From: an uncultured Woeseiaceae bacterium
GTDB lineage: Bacteria > Pseudomonadota > Gammaproteobacteria > Woeseiales > Woeseiaceae
NCBI GenBank assembly: GCA_947259435.1
Contig: CAMYMP010000015.1
Coordinates: 3,213 to 9,709 of the forward strand
Length of the DNA: 6,497 bases
Reading direction: 5' to 3'
Shown here: one piece after another, positions 1-6,497 of the stretch
How positions within the stretch are numbered: the first letter of the stretch is position 1
Layout of the letters: each line of letters starts with the position of its first letter
The notes under the pieces: generated by a model
Database searches by the model: none
Told to the model about the DNA's origin: nothing
What the model saw: only the letters and a program-made list of their open reading frames with translations
Position numbers and translations under genes: made by a program

Positions 1-1
1 A

Positions 2-916
2 CTCGCTAAACATCCGGTTTTCCGTGAATTGGTGAAGGGGCATGCGCAGCTCGCTCGTTGGAAAATCACACAACGAGAGTACCTGCTCAGCCTTGGTCAA
101 CAGTTTGATACGCCGCCGTACTTCGAGGCGCGATTACAGGTCGGGTTGGTCCATCACCGAGTCGGCGTGTCTCTGAGCCTGTACCAGTGCTTCTACTGTC
201 TGATGCAGAACCTCCTGATACAGAGAATACCGGCTGAAATTCAGGTAATGCCCGAATCATTCATAAATCTCATACAGTTCATTCTGAAGATCACGGCTCT
301 CGATATGTCGCTCGCAATCGAGACCTACCACTCGGACAAGGTCAGCAGCCTGGAGCGATCTATCGTTTCCATTCGGGGCCAAGGTGAGATAATGCGCCGG
401 AATCTGCGCACGGACTCATTAACGCAGCTGTCCAGCCGCGCCTTTTCTTTACGCACACTAAAAGAAAAACTGGCGGATGCGCTGGCGCATGAGCGGCCGC
501 TGTCCCTGGTGATGGCCGATGTCGATCACTTCAAGAACATCAACGACAGCCATGGTCATATCGTTGGCGACCGCATACTGAAAGATGTCGCGACGCGCAT
601 AGAGAGCGGTGCGCGTACAAGTGACGTCATTGGCCGATACGGTGGCGAAGAGTTTATCCTCGTACTCGACGATGCAACGCTCAATGTGGCATGCGCACTG
701 GCTGAAAGAATACGAATGCGGGTTGCAGCGGATCCGGTCCATAAAGGCTCAATCGACCTGGACGTCACGATGAGTCTCGGTGTCGCCCAGGCGCGGAGCG
801 GAGATACTGCCGAATCGCTGATATCTCGCGCGGACAGTGCCCTGTATGCGGCAAAGAAAGCAGGCCGCAACCTGGTCCGAACGGAACTGGATATCGACAC
901 GGACCTGGGCGCCTGA
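2..916 (+). CDS. Globin-coupled sensor diguanylate cyclase (GGEEF), 5'-truncated by window edge
   Basis: Cytoplasmic signalling enzyme predicted to condense two GTP into cyclic di-GMP under control of a heme sensor domain. The reading frame is open from base 2, so the start and the first globin helices lie outside the window; 304 residues are visible. The N-terminal part holds the globin-coupled-sensor F-helix pattern VGxxHxxVGV at about bases 140-169, with the probable proximal heme histidine at 152-154, followed by the typical SLYQC segment. A helical linker follows. The GGDEF domain begins near base 410 (DSLTQL) and contains the metal-binding DVDHFK segment, the active-site GGEEF at 641-655 and an inhibitory RxxD site (RTSD, 614-625) exactly five residues before it, so activity and product inhibition both look intact. 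The domain plan resembles E. coli DosC; identity as an O2 sensor is inferred from that family. It converges with the cytochrome gene, separated by 31 nt. Confidence 0.87.
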   Translation, partial: LAKHPVFRELVKGHAQLARWKITQREYLLSLGQQFDTPPYFEARLQVGLVHHRVGVSLSLYQCFYCLMQNLLIQRIPAEIQVMPESFINLIQFILKITALDMSLAIETYHSDKVSSLERSIVSIRGQGEIMRRNLRTDSLTQLSSRAFSLRTLKEKLADALAHERPLSLVMADVDHFKNINDSHGHIVGDRILKDVATRIESGARTSDVIGRYGGEEFILVLDDATLNVACALAERIRMRVAADPVHKGSIDLDVTMSLGVAQARSGDTAESLISRADSALYAAKKAGRNLVRTELDIDTDLGA

Positions 917-947
917 GCGGTTGGTGAGTGACGCTGGCGTTCGCCTG

Positions 948-1544
948 CTAGGGTCTGTAACTCGCGTAGTAGTTGGCCAGTGCCTCGATCTTGTCCGCAT
1001 CGAGCAGTTTCAGTTTTTCCGCCATCAACGGTATCAGAGTCTCACGGTCGCCGGTCATGTAGGCGCCGAGCGCCATGCGGAGGTAAGCCGAACGCTGGCC
1101 ATGCAGCGGGATGCCCAGCGCGTTCTCGACATCCTCGTCGTCGGGCAATACATGGCATTTTGAGCAATGCTCTTCGTGAATTATCTCGCCGGCCCGGGCG
1201 AGACTCTCGTCAAAGCGCTCGCCAGACGAGATTCGGCGCATCGTGCTGTAGTGTTCAGCCAGTTCCGCGATGTCGGCGGCGCTCAATATCGCTGCGGCCT
1301 CGCACATCACAGGTATGCCAACGCAGCGTCTGGCGCCGTCCTGGTAGGCGTACAACGCTTCCTCGATATGTGACGCGGGCGTGCCCGCGATGATGGGCAC
1401 AAACTCGAATCCGGCGCCCGAGCCGTCTTCTCCATGACAGGCCGCGCAGACCTCGATCATCGCCGGTTCGGCCAATGCCGGCGCAGCAATCAGGGTCAGG
1501 CCCGCAAGGGCGAATGCGCAACAGCTTTTTGCGACGATTTTCAC
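948..1544 (-). CDS. Secreted diheme cytochrome c (cytochrome c4 / FCSD cytochrome-like)
   Basis: Predicted periplasmic electron carrier of 198 aa with two class I cytochrome c domains, close to the usual c4 length. Residues 1-25 look like a Sec signal peptide ending ALA|EP. Heme motifs are CAACH at 33-37 and CSKCH at 127-131. Probable axial methionines are M80 and M174, each seven residues before a 'LS/LD..DI/KI..LA.YY' helix, as in c4-type proteins. The GTG at 1544 is chosen because it places the signal peptide at the very N-terminus; an upstream GTG at 1598 would add 18 unsuitable residues and overlap the preceding gene. No good ribosome binding site precedes it, so coupling to the CBS gene 10 nt upstream is likely. 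Cysteines 74 and 81 bracket M80 and may form a disulfide. It could carry electrons from a bc1 complex to an oxidase, or be the cytochrome subunit of a flavocytochrome c sulfide dehydrogenase; no flavoprotein partner is in view. Confidence 0.88.
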   Translation of the reverse strand: MKIVAKSCCAFALAGLTLIAAPALAEPAMIEVCAACHGEDGSGAGFEFVPIIAGTPASHIEEALYAYQDGARRCVGIPVMCEAAAILSAADIAELAEHYSTMRRISSGERFDESLARAGEIIHEEHCSKCHVLPDDEDVENALGIPLHGQRSAYLRMALGAYMTGDRETLIPLMAEKLKLLDADKIEALANYYASYRP

Positions 1545-1554
1545 AGCGCAGTTA

Positions 1555-1962
1555 TCACGCTGCGACAGCAAGCTCACCCAGGGCGCGCAAGACATCACGC
1601 CGGCTTATCTGACCGACCAGCCTGTTATTTCTGAGAACGGGGAAGCGACGGAATCCCGTATCGAGAAATTTCTGCGCCAGGTCGACGATGTTCATGTCGG
1701 CATCGATGGTCTCAACGTCAGGCGTCATGTAGTCGGCGACAGGTCCGCCCCAGTCTCCGTAGTAACCGGCGTTCAATGCGACCTTCAGACAATCCGTTTC
1801 AGACAGCATGCCGACAAGTTCACCGTGATCATTAACGACAGGCGCGCCCGCAATGCGATGGTGCACGAGTTCATGAAGTGCATCGAGCACGTCGGTATCA
1901 GGTTTGAACGTAACAAGACGGCCCGCCATGTACTTGCGAACCAGGGCTGATTTCAGATTCAT
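1555..1962 (-). CDS. Stand-alone CBS-pair protein, putative adenosine-nucleotide sensor
   Basis: A 135-aa soluble protein made almost entirely of two CBS domains, at about residues 8-65 and 76-130 (a Bateman module). Each ends with the GxxSxxD signature that in this family contacts the ribose/phosphate of bound adenine nucleotides: GMLSETD at 51-57 and GQISRRD at 117-123. There is no catalytic, membrane or DNA-binding segment, so it presumably acts as a ligand-responsive partner of another protein. The ATG at 1962 overlaps the nqrM stop as ATGA, and a strong GGAGG lies 7 nt upstream, so translation is both coupled and independently well initiated. The position between nqrM and a cytochrome c gene suggests a role in respiration, but ligand and target cannot be read from the sequence. 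Calling the domains is secure; the function is not. Confidence 0.88.
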   Translation of the reverse strand: MNLKSALVRKYMAGRLVTFKPDTDVLDALHELVHHRIAGAPVVNDHGELVGMLSETDCLKVALNAGYYGDWGGPVADYMTPDVETIDADMNIVDLAQKFLDTGFRRFPVLRNNRLVGQISRRDVLRALGELAVAA

Positions 1963-2132
1963 TTGTCACCCTCCCGTACACATTTTCCGCTGCACAATTC
2001 GCAGCCGCCGCCGTTCAGGCCGCCGCAACTGCCGCTGATCGGTTTGCGGCCATTGATGACGCCGATCGCCATTGCAGCGATTACGGCCAGCAGGACCGCG
2101 AATGTGACGAACAATGTTGGCAACAGCGTCAT
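1959..2132 (-). CDS. nqrM: Na+-NQR maturation protein NqrM (DUF539)
   Basis: A 57-aa protein: an N-terminal membrane helix (about residues 4-26), a short basic turn (NGRKPI), then a glycine- and cysteine-rich tail with four cysteines, C36, C44, C47 and C51 (SCGGLNGGGC, then CSGKC). This is the layout of NqrM (DUF539), a membrane protein reported as required for maturation of Na+-NQR, probably delivering iron to the NqrD/NqrE iron-sulfur site; a conserved cysteine was found essential in Vibrio. It lies immediately after apbE, its usual place. The ATG shares one base with the apbE TAA stop (TAATG), and its TGA overlaps the CBS gene start (ATGA). There is only a weak GAGA ribosome site, so it probably depends on coupling to apbE. 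It is slightly shorter than typical homologues, and its small size makes it easy to miss. Confidence 0.9.
   Translation of the reverse strand: MTLLPTLFVTFAVLLAVIAAMAIGVINGRKPISGSCGGLNGGGCELCSGKCVREGDK
1970..1974 (-). promoter_or_regulatory. Strong Shine-Dalgarno (GGAGG) for the CBS-domain gene
   Basis: Read on the minus strand, GGGAGGGTGACAA precedes the ATG, with GGAGG spaced 7 nt from the start. It is embedded in the last codons of nqrM. It is one of the two best ribosome binding sites in the operon segment and supports the ATG at 1962. Confidence 0.75.
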
Positions 2133-3133
2133 TACGATGATCTCAGTTGTTCGAATGCCGGGGACGATCGCTCATCGATCCCATTTTCACCCCGAAGTAA
2201 GAATAACACCGCCAGGTTCTCCCGCGTCGCGAGTTGCATGCCTTTCTCGGGGCCCATCACGAGCAGCGCCGTTGCGAGTGCATCTGCCCGATAACCGCTG
2301 GCGTCGACTACCGTTACCGAGGCCAATGCATGCGTTACGGGCCGACCTGTGCGCGTGTCGATCGTATGCGAATAGCGTTGGCCGTCAGCTTCGAAATAGT
2401 TCCGGTAGTCGCCCGATGTCGCTACCGCCGTGTCCGTCAGCCGGACAACCAAATACGGCCGCCGTTGATCGGTGAGCGGGGCTTCGATGCCGATCGCCCA
2501 CTTTTTGCCGTCCGCATTCATTCCCGCAAGTCGCATTTCGCCACCTATCTCTACAAGATAGTCTAACAAGCCCTGTTTCTCGAGAAGATCGGCTACGCGA
2601 TCGGCGGCAAAGCCCTTGCCGAATGCGGACATGTCGAGAAACAACTCCGGGATATCCTTTTTTAGTGCCGGTCGGCTGCAGTCGGTCTGCAGGTGTTCGT
2701 AACCAATGGTCTCCAGCAACGCGGCAATCTCCGCGTCGGCAGGCGGCTCATCGGCCACCTTGTCGGGACCAAAGCCCCACAGATTCACGAGTGGCCCAAC
2801 TGTAATATCGAACGATCCACCCGTAAGGACACTCAGCGCCAGGGCATCTTCGACGCTCAAACAAAACTCCTGCGACACGTCCTGCCACGCGGTTGATGCG
2901 TTGTCGTTGAAGCGGGAAATCTCGGAGTCCGGCATGTAGGTTGACATCATGTGTTCGACGTCCGCGAGCGAGCTCTCGATTTCCTGCTGCAGACGCGCGG
3001 TGTCTGCGCCGGGATCCGTGACCTTGACGCTGAACTGCGTGCCCATCGCGCTGCCGGACATCTCGACTTCCGCCGGTTGCTTTGCGCATGCCGCGCAGAG
3101 AACGACCAGGGGCAGCAGGGCAACGGCTTTCAT
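2132..3133 (-). CDS. apbE: FAD:protein FMN transferase ApbE
   Basis: Periplasm-facing enzyme that uses FAD to attach FMN through a phosphoester bond to threonines of NqrB and NqrC, a Mg2+-dependent step needed for active Na+-NQR. It has 333 aa, normal for the family. A lipoprotein-type signal is present at the N-terminus, with C16 as the likely lipidated residue after LCAA. Family landmarks in order are SAMGTQFSV (28-36), the flavin-pocket segment MSAFGKGFAADRV (168-180), VEIGGEMR (194-201), SGDYRNYFE (240-248), HTIDTRTGRPV (256-266) and the metal-binding region ADALATAL (283-290). The ATG directly abuts the nqrF TGA with no spacer and only a weak GGGG site upstream, so coupled translation is likely. 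The position after nqrF and before nqrM supports a dedicated Nqr role rather than a general flavinylation role. Confidence 0.96.
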   Translation of the reverse strand: MKAVALLPLVVLCAACAKQPAEVEMSGSAMGTQFSVKVTDPGADTARLQQEIESSLADVEHMMSTYMPDSEISRFNDNASTAWQDVSQEFCLSVEDALALSVLTGGSFDITVGPLVNLWGFGPDKVADEPPADAEIAALLETIGYEHLQTDCSRPALKKDIPELFLDMSAFGKGFAADRVADLLEKQGLLDYLVEIGGEMRLAGMNADGKKWAIGIEAPLTDQRRPYLVVRLTDTAVATSGDYRNYFEADGQRYSHTIDTRTGRPVTHALASVTVVDASGYRADALATALLVMGPEKGMQLATRENLAVLFLLRGENGIDERSSPAFEQLRSS

Positions 3134-4378
3134 TCAGGCCCCGAAATCGTCCAGCAGGATATGATCTTTTGTAACACCGAGGTCTTCGAGCATCTTGATC
3201 ACCGCGGTGTTCATCATCGGCGGCCCGCACAGGTAGTACTCGCAGTCCTCGGGCGCCGGATGATCGGCAAGATAATGGTCATACAAGACATTGTGTATGA
3301 AGCCTGTGTAACCCGTCCAGTTGTCCTCGGGCAATGGCTCCGACAGTCCGATGTGCCAGGTAAAATTGTCGTTCTCACGCGCGAGTTCATCGAACTCCTC
3401 GACGTAGAACATTTCGCGCAGACTTCTCGCGCCGTACCAGAAAGATATCTTGCGTTTCGAGTGCAGCCGCTTGAGCTGATCGAAGATGTGCGCGCGCATC
3501 GGCGCCATGCCCGCGCCGCCGCCGATGAAGACCATCTCGTTGTCGGTTTCTTTCGCAAAGAACTCGCCGTAAGGTCCGGAGATAAGCGCTTTATCGCCAG
3601 GCTTCAGATTGAAGATGTACGACGACATGATCCCCGGCGGCACCGAATCGTCGGCGCCCGGAGGCGGCGTCGCTATGCGTACGTTCAGTTTGATCGTTGT
3701 CTTTTCCAGCGGGTAGCTCGCCATCGAGTACGCACGCGACACGGTATGTTTGACATGCGACTCGTAGCGCCACATGTTGTAACGGTCCCACTCGTCGCGG
3801 AATTCCTCATCGATATCGAAGTCGGTAAATTTCAGATCGTGCGGCGGGCACTCGATCTGAATGTAACCACCAGCCCTGAAGTCCAGCTCCTCACCTTCGG
3901 GCAGTTCGAGCACCAGCTCCTTGATGAAGCTTGCAACGTTGCGATTCGATGTCACAGCGCATTCGATCTTGCGTATGCCGAAGATTTCCTCGGGCACCGC
4001 GATACGCATGTTCTGCTTCACGGCCACCTGGCAGGAGAGCCGGTAGTGTTCCCGCGCTTCACGCTTGCTGATGAGCGAGGTCTCGGTCGGCAATATCGCA
4101 CCGCCGCCTTCAAAGACCCGGACCGTGCATTGCCCGCAGGTGCCGCCGCCACCACAGGCAGAAGGTATGAAAATGCCGCCGTCGGCCAGGGCATTCATGA
4201 GTTTGCCCCCGGTCGCGACCTGGAGATCGCGGTCTTCATTGATGTTTATCGTGACGGAGCCGCCCGCGACGAGCTTGGAGCGCGCAAGCAGGATTACGAA
4301 CACGAGGATCAGGATGATGACCGTAAAAAGCGCTACGCTCAGGCCAACCTGCAGCAGGGTTGCGCTGTCTATCGTCAC
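3134..4378 (-). CDS. nqrF: Na+-NQR subunit F, NADH dehydrogenase flavoprotein
   Basis: Electron-input subunit of Na+-NQR: it oxidises cytoplasmic NADH with FAD and passes electrons through a [2Fe-2S] cluster into the membrane subunits. It has 414 aa, close to the approximately 408 aa of the Vibrio protein. One N-terminal membrane helix spans about residues 8-31. The ferredoxin-type domain has cluster cysteines C75, C81, C84 and C116. The ferredoxin-reductase-like part has the FAD signature RAYSMAS (215-221), the NADH-binding glycine loop GGGAGMAP (286-293) and CGPPMM (384-389). It ends in the typical DDFG. The start is a GTG at 4378 that overlaps the nqrE TGA (GTGA), with GGGGA 8 nt upstream. 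All key residues are present. Confidence 0.98.
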   Translation of the reverse strand: MTIDSATLLQVGLSVALFTVIILILVFVILLARSKLVAGGSVTININEDRDLQVATGGKLMNALADGGIFIPSACGGGGTCGQCTVRVFEGGGAILPTETSLISKREAREHYRLSCQVAVKQNMRIAVPEEIFGIRKIECAVTSNRNVASFIKELVLELPEGEELDFRAGGYIQIECPPHDLKFTDFDIDEEFRDEWDRYNMWRYESHVKHTVSRAYSMASYPLEKTTIKLNVRIATPPPGADDSVPPGIMSSYIFNLKPGDKALISGPYGEFFAKETDNEMVFIGGGAGMAPMRAHIFDQLKRLHSKRKISFWYGARSLREMFYVEEFDELARENDNFTWHIGLSEPLPEDNWTGYTGFIHNVLYDHYLADHPAPEDCEYYLCGPPMMNTAVIKMLEDLGVTKDHILLDDFGA

Positions 4379-4983
4379 AGGCGAATCCCCGAGAAGCCCA
4401 TGAAACTCAGGGACATCAGGCCGACGATGATGAACGTGATGCCGAGGCCCTGCAGGCCTTCAGGCACGTCGCTGTACTTGAGTTTCTCGCGTATACCGGC
4501 AAGCCCGATCAATGCGAGTGCCCAGCCGAAGCCGCTGCCAAAGCCGAAAACGACGCTCTCACCCAGGTCGTATTGCCGTTCGACCATGAACAGGGTGCCG
4601 CCGAGGATTGCGCAGTTTACGGTAATCAGCGGCAGGAATATGCCGAGCGCGTTGTAGAGTTTCGGAAAGTACTTGTCGAGCGTCATCTCGAGAATCTGCA
4701 CGAGGGCTGCGATCACTCCGATGTAGCTGACCAGTCCGAGAAAGCTCAGGTCGACGTCGGGCAGGCCGGCCCAGGCAAGCGCCCCCTCTTTGAGCAGCAG
4801 CGAGTAAATCAGGTAATTCACAGGTACCGTGATGATCTGCACGACGACGACGGCGAGTCCAAGACCAACGGCAGTTTCGACGCGCTTCGATATCGCAAGG
4901 AACGTGCACATGCCGAGGAAAAACGCGAGGGCGAGGTTCTCGACGAACGCCGCCTGGACAAAGAGGTTGATGTAGTCCGCCAT
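4375..4983 (-). CDS. nqrE: Na+-NQR subunit E, integral membrane protein
   Basis: Membrane subunit of Na+-NQR, homologous to NqrD and RnfA. It has 202 aa with six hydrophobic helices, near the usual length. Two cysteines in the conserved settings GMCTFLA (C26) and TVNCAILGG (C124) correspond to those which, with two from NqrD, hold the intramembrane iron-sulfur centre at the subunit interface. The conserved stretch [10 protein letters not shown] is also present. The ATG at 4983 shares one base with the nqrD stop (TAATG), and AGAGG sits 7 nt upstream. The gene overlaps nqrF by 4 nt. The sequence looks complete and functional. Confidence 0.98.
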   Translation of the reverse strand: MADYINLFVQAAFVENLALAFFLGMCTFLAISKRVETAVGLGLAVVVVQIITVPVNYLIYSLLLKEGALAWAGLPDVDLSFLGLVSYIGVIAALVQILEMTLDKYFPKLYNALGIFLPLITVNCAILGGTLFMVERQYDLGESVVFGFGSGFGWALALIGLAGIREKLKYSDVPEGLQGLGITFIIVGLMSLSFMGFSGIRL

Positions 4984-5642
4984 TACAGGACCTCTGTCCG
5001 GTGGACTTCGTGAATGCGGAGTTCAGGAACTTCAACCTGCTGGCGCTTCCAGGAGCGAATAGCCCAGATCAAGAGGCCAATAATGAAAAACGCGCTCGGC
5101 GGGAGCAACATCAGGCCGTTGGCCTCGTACCAGCCACCATCCGACACAAGCGGCAGGATGCGGTAGCCGAGCAGCGTTCCTGCGCCGAACAGTTCGCGAA
5201 TCGTCGCAACGATGATCAATATGGCGCTGTAGCCCAGGCCGTTGCCAAGGCCGTCGAGGAAGCTCATGCCGACGCCGTTCTTCATCGCAAATGCTTCGGC
5301 CCGACCGAGCACGATGCAGTTGGTGATGATCAAACCAACGAAAACCGAAAGCTGTTTACTCGTCTCGAACGCGTAGGCCTTTAACATCTGGTCGGTGACG
5401 ATAACGAACGAAGCAATGATCGTCATGAACACGATGATGCGTATGTTGTTCGGTATGAAGTTGCGTATGCTGCTGATTGCGGTCGTCGAGAGTGCGCAGA
5501 CGCTCGTCAGCGCGACGCACATAAGGAGGGCAGGCAGCAGCGATGTCGTTACCGCCAGCGCCGAGCAGATGCCGAGCACCTGCAGCGTGACCGGATTGTT
5601 ATCGACAAGCGGATCGATCAGAATTTTGCGTGCGCCATTCAT
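4983..5642 (-). CDS. nqrD: Na+-NQR subunit D, integral membrane protein
   Basis: Membrane subunit of Na+-NQR, homologous to NqrE and RnfE, with six hydrophobic helices and 219 aa. The N-terminus [19 protein letters not shown] is characteristic. Cysteines C26 (GICSALAVT) and C109 ([13 protein letters not shown]) match the NqrD residues that share the iron-sulfur centre with NqrE. The frame stays open far upstream into nqrC, but the ATG at 5642 is chosen because it gives the family N-terminus and falls 2 nt after the nqrC TAG, with a GAGGAG ribosome site in the nqrC 3' end. A second ATG four bases downstream is in another frame. The C-terminal tail (about 197-219) is hydrophilic. Confidence 0.97.
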   Translation of the reverse strand: MNGARKILIDPLVDNNPVTLQVLGICSALAVTTSLLPALLMCVALTSVCALSTTAISSIRNFIPNNIRIIVFMTIIASFVIVTDQMLKAYAFETSKQLSVFVGLIITNCIVLGRAEAFAMKNGVGMSFLDGLGNGLGYSAILIIVATIRELFGAGTLLGYRILPLVSDGGWYEANGLMLLPPSAFFIIGLLIWAIRSWKRQQVEVPELRIHEVHRTEVL

Positions 5643-5644
5643 AA

Positions 5645-6322
5645 CTAACGCGACTCCTCTTCGCCGAGTGCCTTCAGATACGGCCCATAACCTCCCTCGC
5701 CAATCCAGCGACGCACGAATATGCTGACACCGCGGCCGGTCAGCGTCGCACCGGCTAGACCGTCGATCTGATAGTCGCTGCCTTCCGGGGCGGGTCCCTT
5801 GACGACTTCGATCTGCGGTTCGCCATCGGCGTCGTAGAGCTTCTTGCCCTGCCACTGCTCGCGCCAGGCGGGTTTGTCGACCTGATCGCCGAGCCCCGGC
5901 GTCTCGGCGTGTTTGTAAAAGCGCAGGCCGCGAACCGTGTTGCCATCGTTCTCGACGGACAGGTAGCCGTACATCGTCGACCAAAGGCCGGCGCCTTCGA
6001 TCGGCAGGATGACCTGTTCGATCCGGTTATCGTCCATGACGAGATACACGGGTGCCTGCTCACCGGATGCGAGCTCGGTCGTGCGTTCTTCGATAGAGGC
6101 ATACAGCGACGCTATATCGGCGCCCGGTTCGTAGAGCCCGGCAACGTCGAGAATGATGCGTTGCCGGAACTCTTCCTCGTTTTGTAGCTGTCGCGGCTTG
6201 AGCAGTATCGCAGCGCTGGCAACCAGCACAGAGCACACGAGGCTGACACCGATTGCAACGATCAGAGTATTGCTGATGCTGTCGCGCGACCGTTTCGGAG
6301 TTTTCTTGGCGTCGTCAGGCAC
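5645..6322 (-). CDS. nqrC: Na+-NQR subunit C, covalent-FMN flavoprotein
   Basis: Periplasm-facing subunit of Na+-NQR carrying covalently bound FMN. It has 225 aa, with a charged cytoplasmic N-terminus, one membrane helix at about residues 18-41 and a soluble FMN-binding domain. Conserved landmarks are the GLWSTMYGY region (112-120), ETPGLGDQV (140-148) and the flavinylation motif DGLAGAT (187-193), where T193 is the expected FMN attachment site used by ApbE. The residue three before this threonine is alanine (A190), where Vibrio proteins have serine. The protein is shorter than the approximately 257-aa Vibrio NqrC. The start is the GTG at 6322, overlapping the nqrB end by 8 nt, with a clear GGAGG 10 nt upstream. 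Confidence 0.97.
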   Translation of the reverse strand: MPDDAKKTPKRSRDSISNTLIVAIGVSLVCSVLVASAAILLKPRQLQNEEEFRQRIILDVAGLYEPGADIASLYASIEERTTELASGEQAPVYLVMDDNRIEQVILPIEGAGLWSTMYGYLSVENDGNTVRGLRFYKHAETPGLGDQVDKPAWREQWQGKKLYDADGEPQIEVVKGPAPEGSDYQIDGLAGATLTGRGVSIFVRRWIGEGGYGPYLKALGEEESR

Positions 6323-6497
6323 TGCGTTGAACCCTCCGTTTTATATTGGCGCGAACAACGAAGTAATCGATCATCGGCGCGAAGACGTTGGCGAACAAGA
6401 TGGCGAGCATGATGCCCTCGGGAAATGCCGGATTGATGACGCGAATGAGCCACGTCATGAAGCCGATCAGCAGGCCGTACACCCAGCGTCCGGTATT
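6315..6497 (-). CDS. nqrB: Na+-NQR subunit B, C-terminal end (partial)
   Basis: The last 60 residues of the large membrane subunit NqrB, which carries covalent FMN and takes part in quinone reduction and Na+ transport; the rest lies beyond the right edge. The visible part begins [14 protein letters not shown], continues with [23 protein letters not shown] split across a loop and membrane helix, and ends in the basic tail [10 protein letters not shown]. This matches the recalled C-terminus of Vibrio NqrB. The stop is TGA at 6317-6315, inside the start of nqrC. The FMN-attachment threonine is not in the window. Confidence 0.95.
   Translation of the reverse strand, partial: NTGRWVYGLLIGFMTWLIRVINPAFPEGIMLAILFANVFAPMIDYFVVRANIKRRVQRSA
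6333..6337 (-). promoter_or_regulatory. Shine-Dalgarno (GGAGG) for nqrC
   Basis: The minus strand reads ACGGAGGGTT, 10 nt before the GTG at 6322 and within the last codons of nqrB. It supports GTG as the nqrC start and gives this gene an initiation signal of its own despite the overlap with nqrB. Confidence 0.7.

Noticed and set aside
930..947. Possible hairpin terminator GGCG-TT-CGCC between the cyclase and cytochrome genes
   Set aside because: A 4-bp stem with a 2-nt loop and no following T-run is not a credible intrinsic terminator.
1545..1598. Longer cytochrome start at the GTG at 1598
   Set aside because: It would overlap the CBS gene and place 18 residues including Arg, Asp and Gln before a signal peptide that begins naturally at the GTG at 1544.
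2951..4657. A 568-codon plus-strand open frame running antisense to nqrF and into apbE and nqrE
   Set aside because: It is an antisense shadow of securely identified genes. It resembles no family I know, is rich in Arg/His/Val as expected of reverse-complement frames in GC-rich coding DNA, and has no supporting ribosome site.
4360..5013. A 217-codon plus-strand frame opposite nqrE
   Set aside because: It is a shadow frame rich in Glu, Asp, His and Arg, antisense to a well-conserved membrane protein gene; no independent evidence for coding.
5643..5984. N-terminal extension of nqrD upstream of the ATG at 5642
   Set aside because: The frame is open but lies within nqrC, reads as arginine-rich non-family sequence and is absent from NqrD proteins; the ATG 2 nt after the nqrC stop gives the expected N-terminus.

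Overview
The window carries the distal part of a Na+-translocating NADH:quinone oxidoreductase (Na+-NQR) operon on the minus strand. It reads from the right edge leftward: the 3' end of nqrB, then complete nqrC, nqrD, nqrE, nqrF, the flavin transferase apbE, the small maturation gene nqrM, a two-CBS-domain protein and a secreted diheme cytochrome c. At the left edge, on the plus strand and converging on the operon, lies the 3' part of a gene for a globin-coupled diguanylate cyclase. No tRNA, rRNA, mobile element, CRISPR array or long repeat was seen, and no stretch over 300 bases lacks a gene.

Organism: the nqrBCDEF-apbE-nqrM order and strong similarity (recalled, not computed) to Vibrio-type Nqr subunits point to a proteobacterium, most likely a marine or halophilic gammaproteobacterium. 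The DNA is moderately GC-rich by eye and codon use looks uniform, with no sign of recent transfer. A finer taxonomic placement is not supported by this window alone.

Layout and coupling: the nine minus-strand genes are packed extremely tightly (nqrB/nqrC 8-nt overlap; nqrC/nqrD 2-nt gap; nqrD/nqrE 1-nt TAATG overlap; nqrE/nqrF 4-nt GTGA overlap; nqrF/apbE directly abutting; apbE/nqrM 1-nt TAATG overlap; nqrM/CBS 4-nt ATGA overlap; CBS/cytochrome 10-nt gap). This is the pattern of one transcript with translational coupling. NqrB-F form the membrane complex that oxidises NADH, reduces quinone and pumps Na+. ApbE attaches FMN covalently to NqrB and NqrC, and NqrM is needed for iron-centre maturation.

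The least expected part is the tail of the operon. A small CBS-pair protein with intact nucleotide-binding signatures and an exported cytochrome c4/FCSD-like diheme protein are wired onto the nqr cluster by start/stop overlap and short spacing. They may add adenylate sensing and a periplasmic electron carrier to the Na+-dependent respiratory module, but this is inference from gene order. The neighbouring globin-GGDEF protein, probably an O2 or other gas sensor making c-di-GMP, gives a second respiration-related theme, though it is on the opposite strand and need not be co-regulated.
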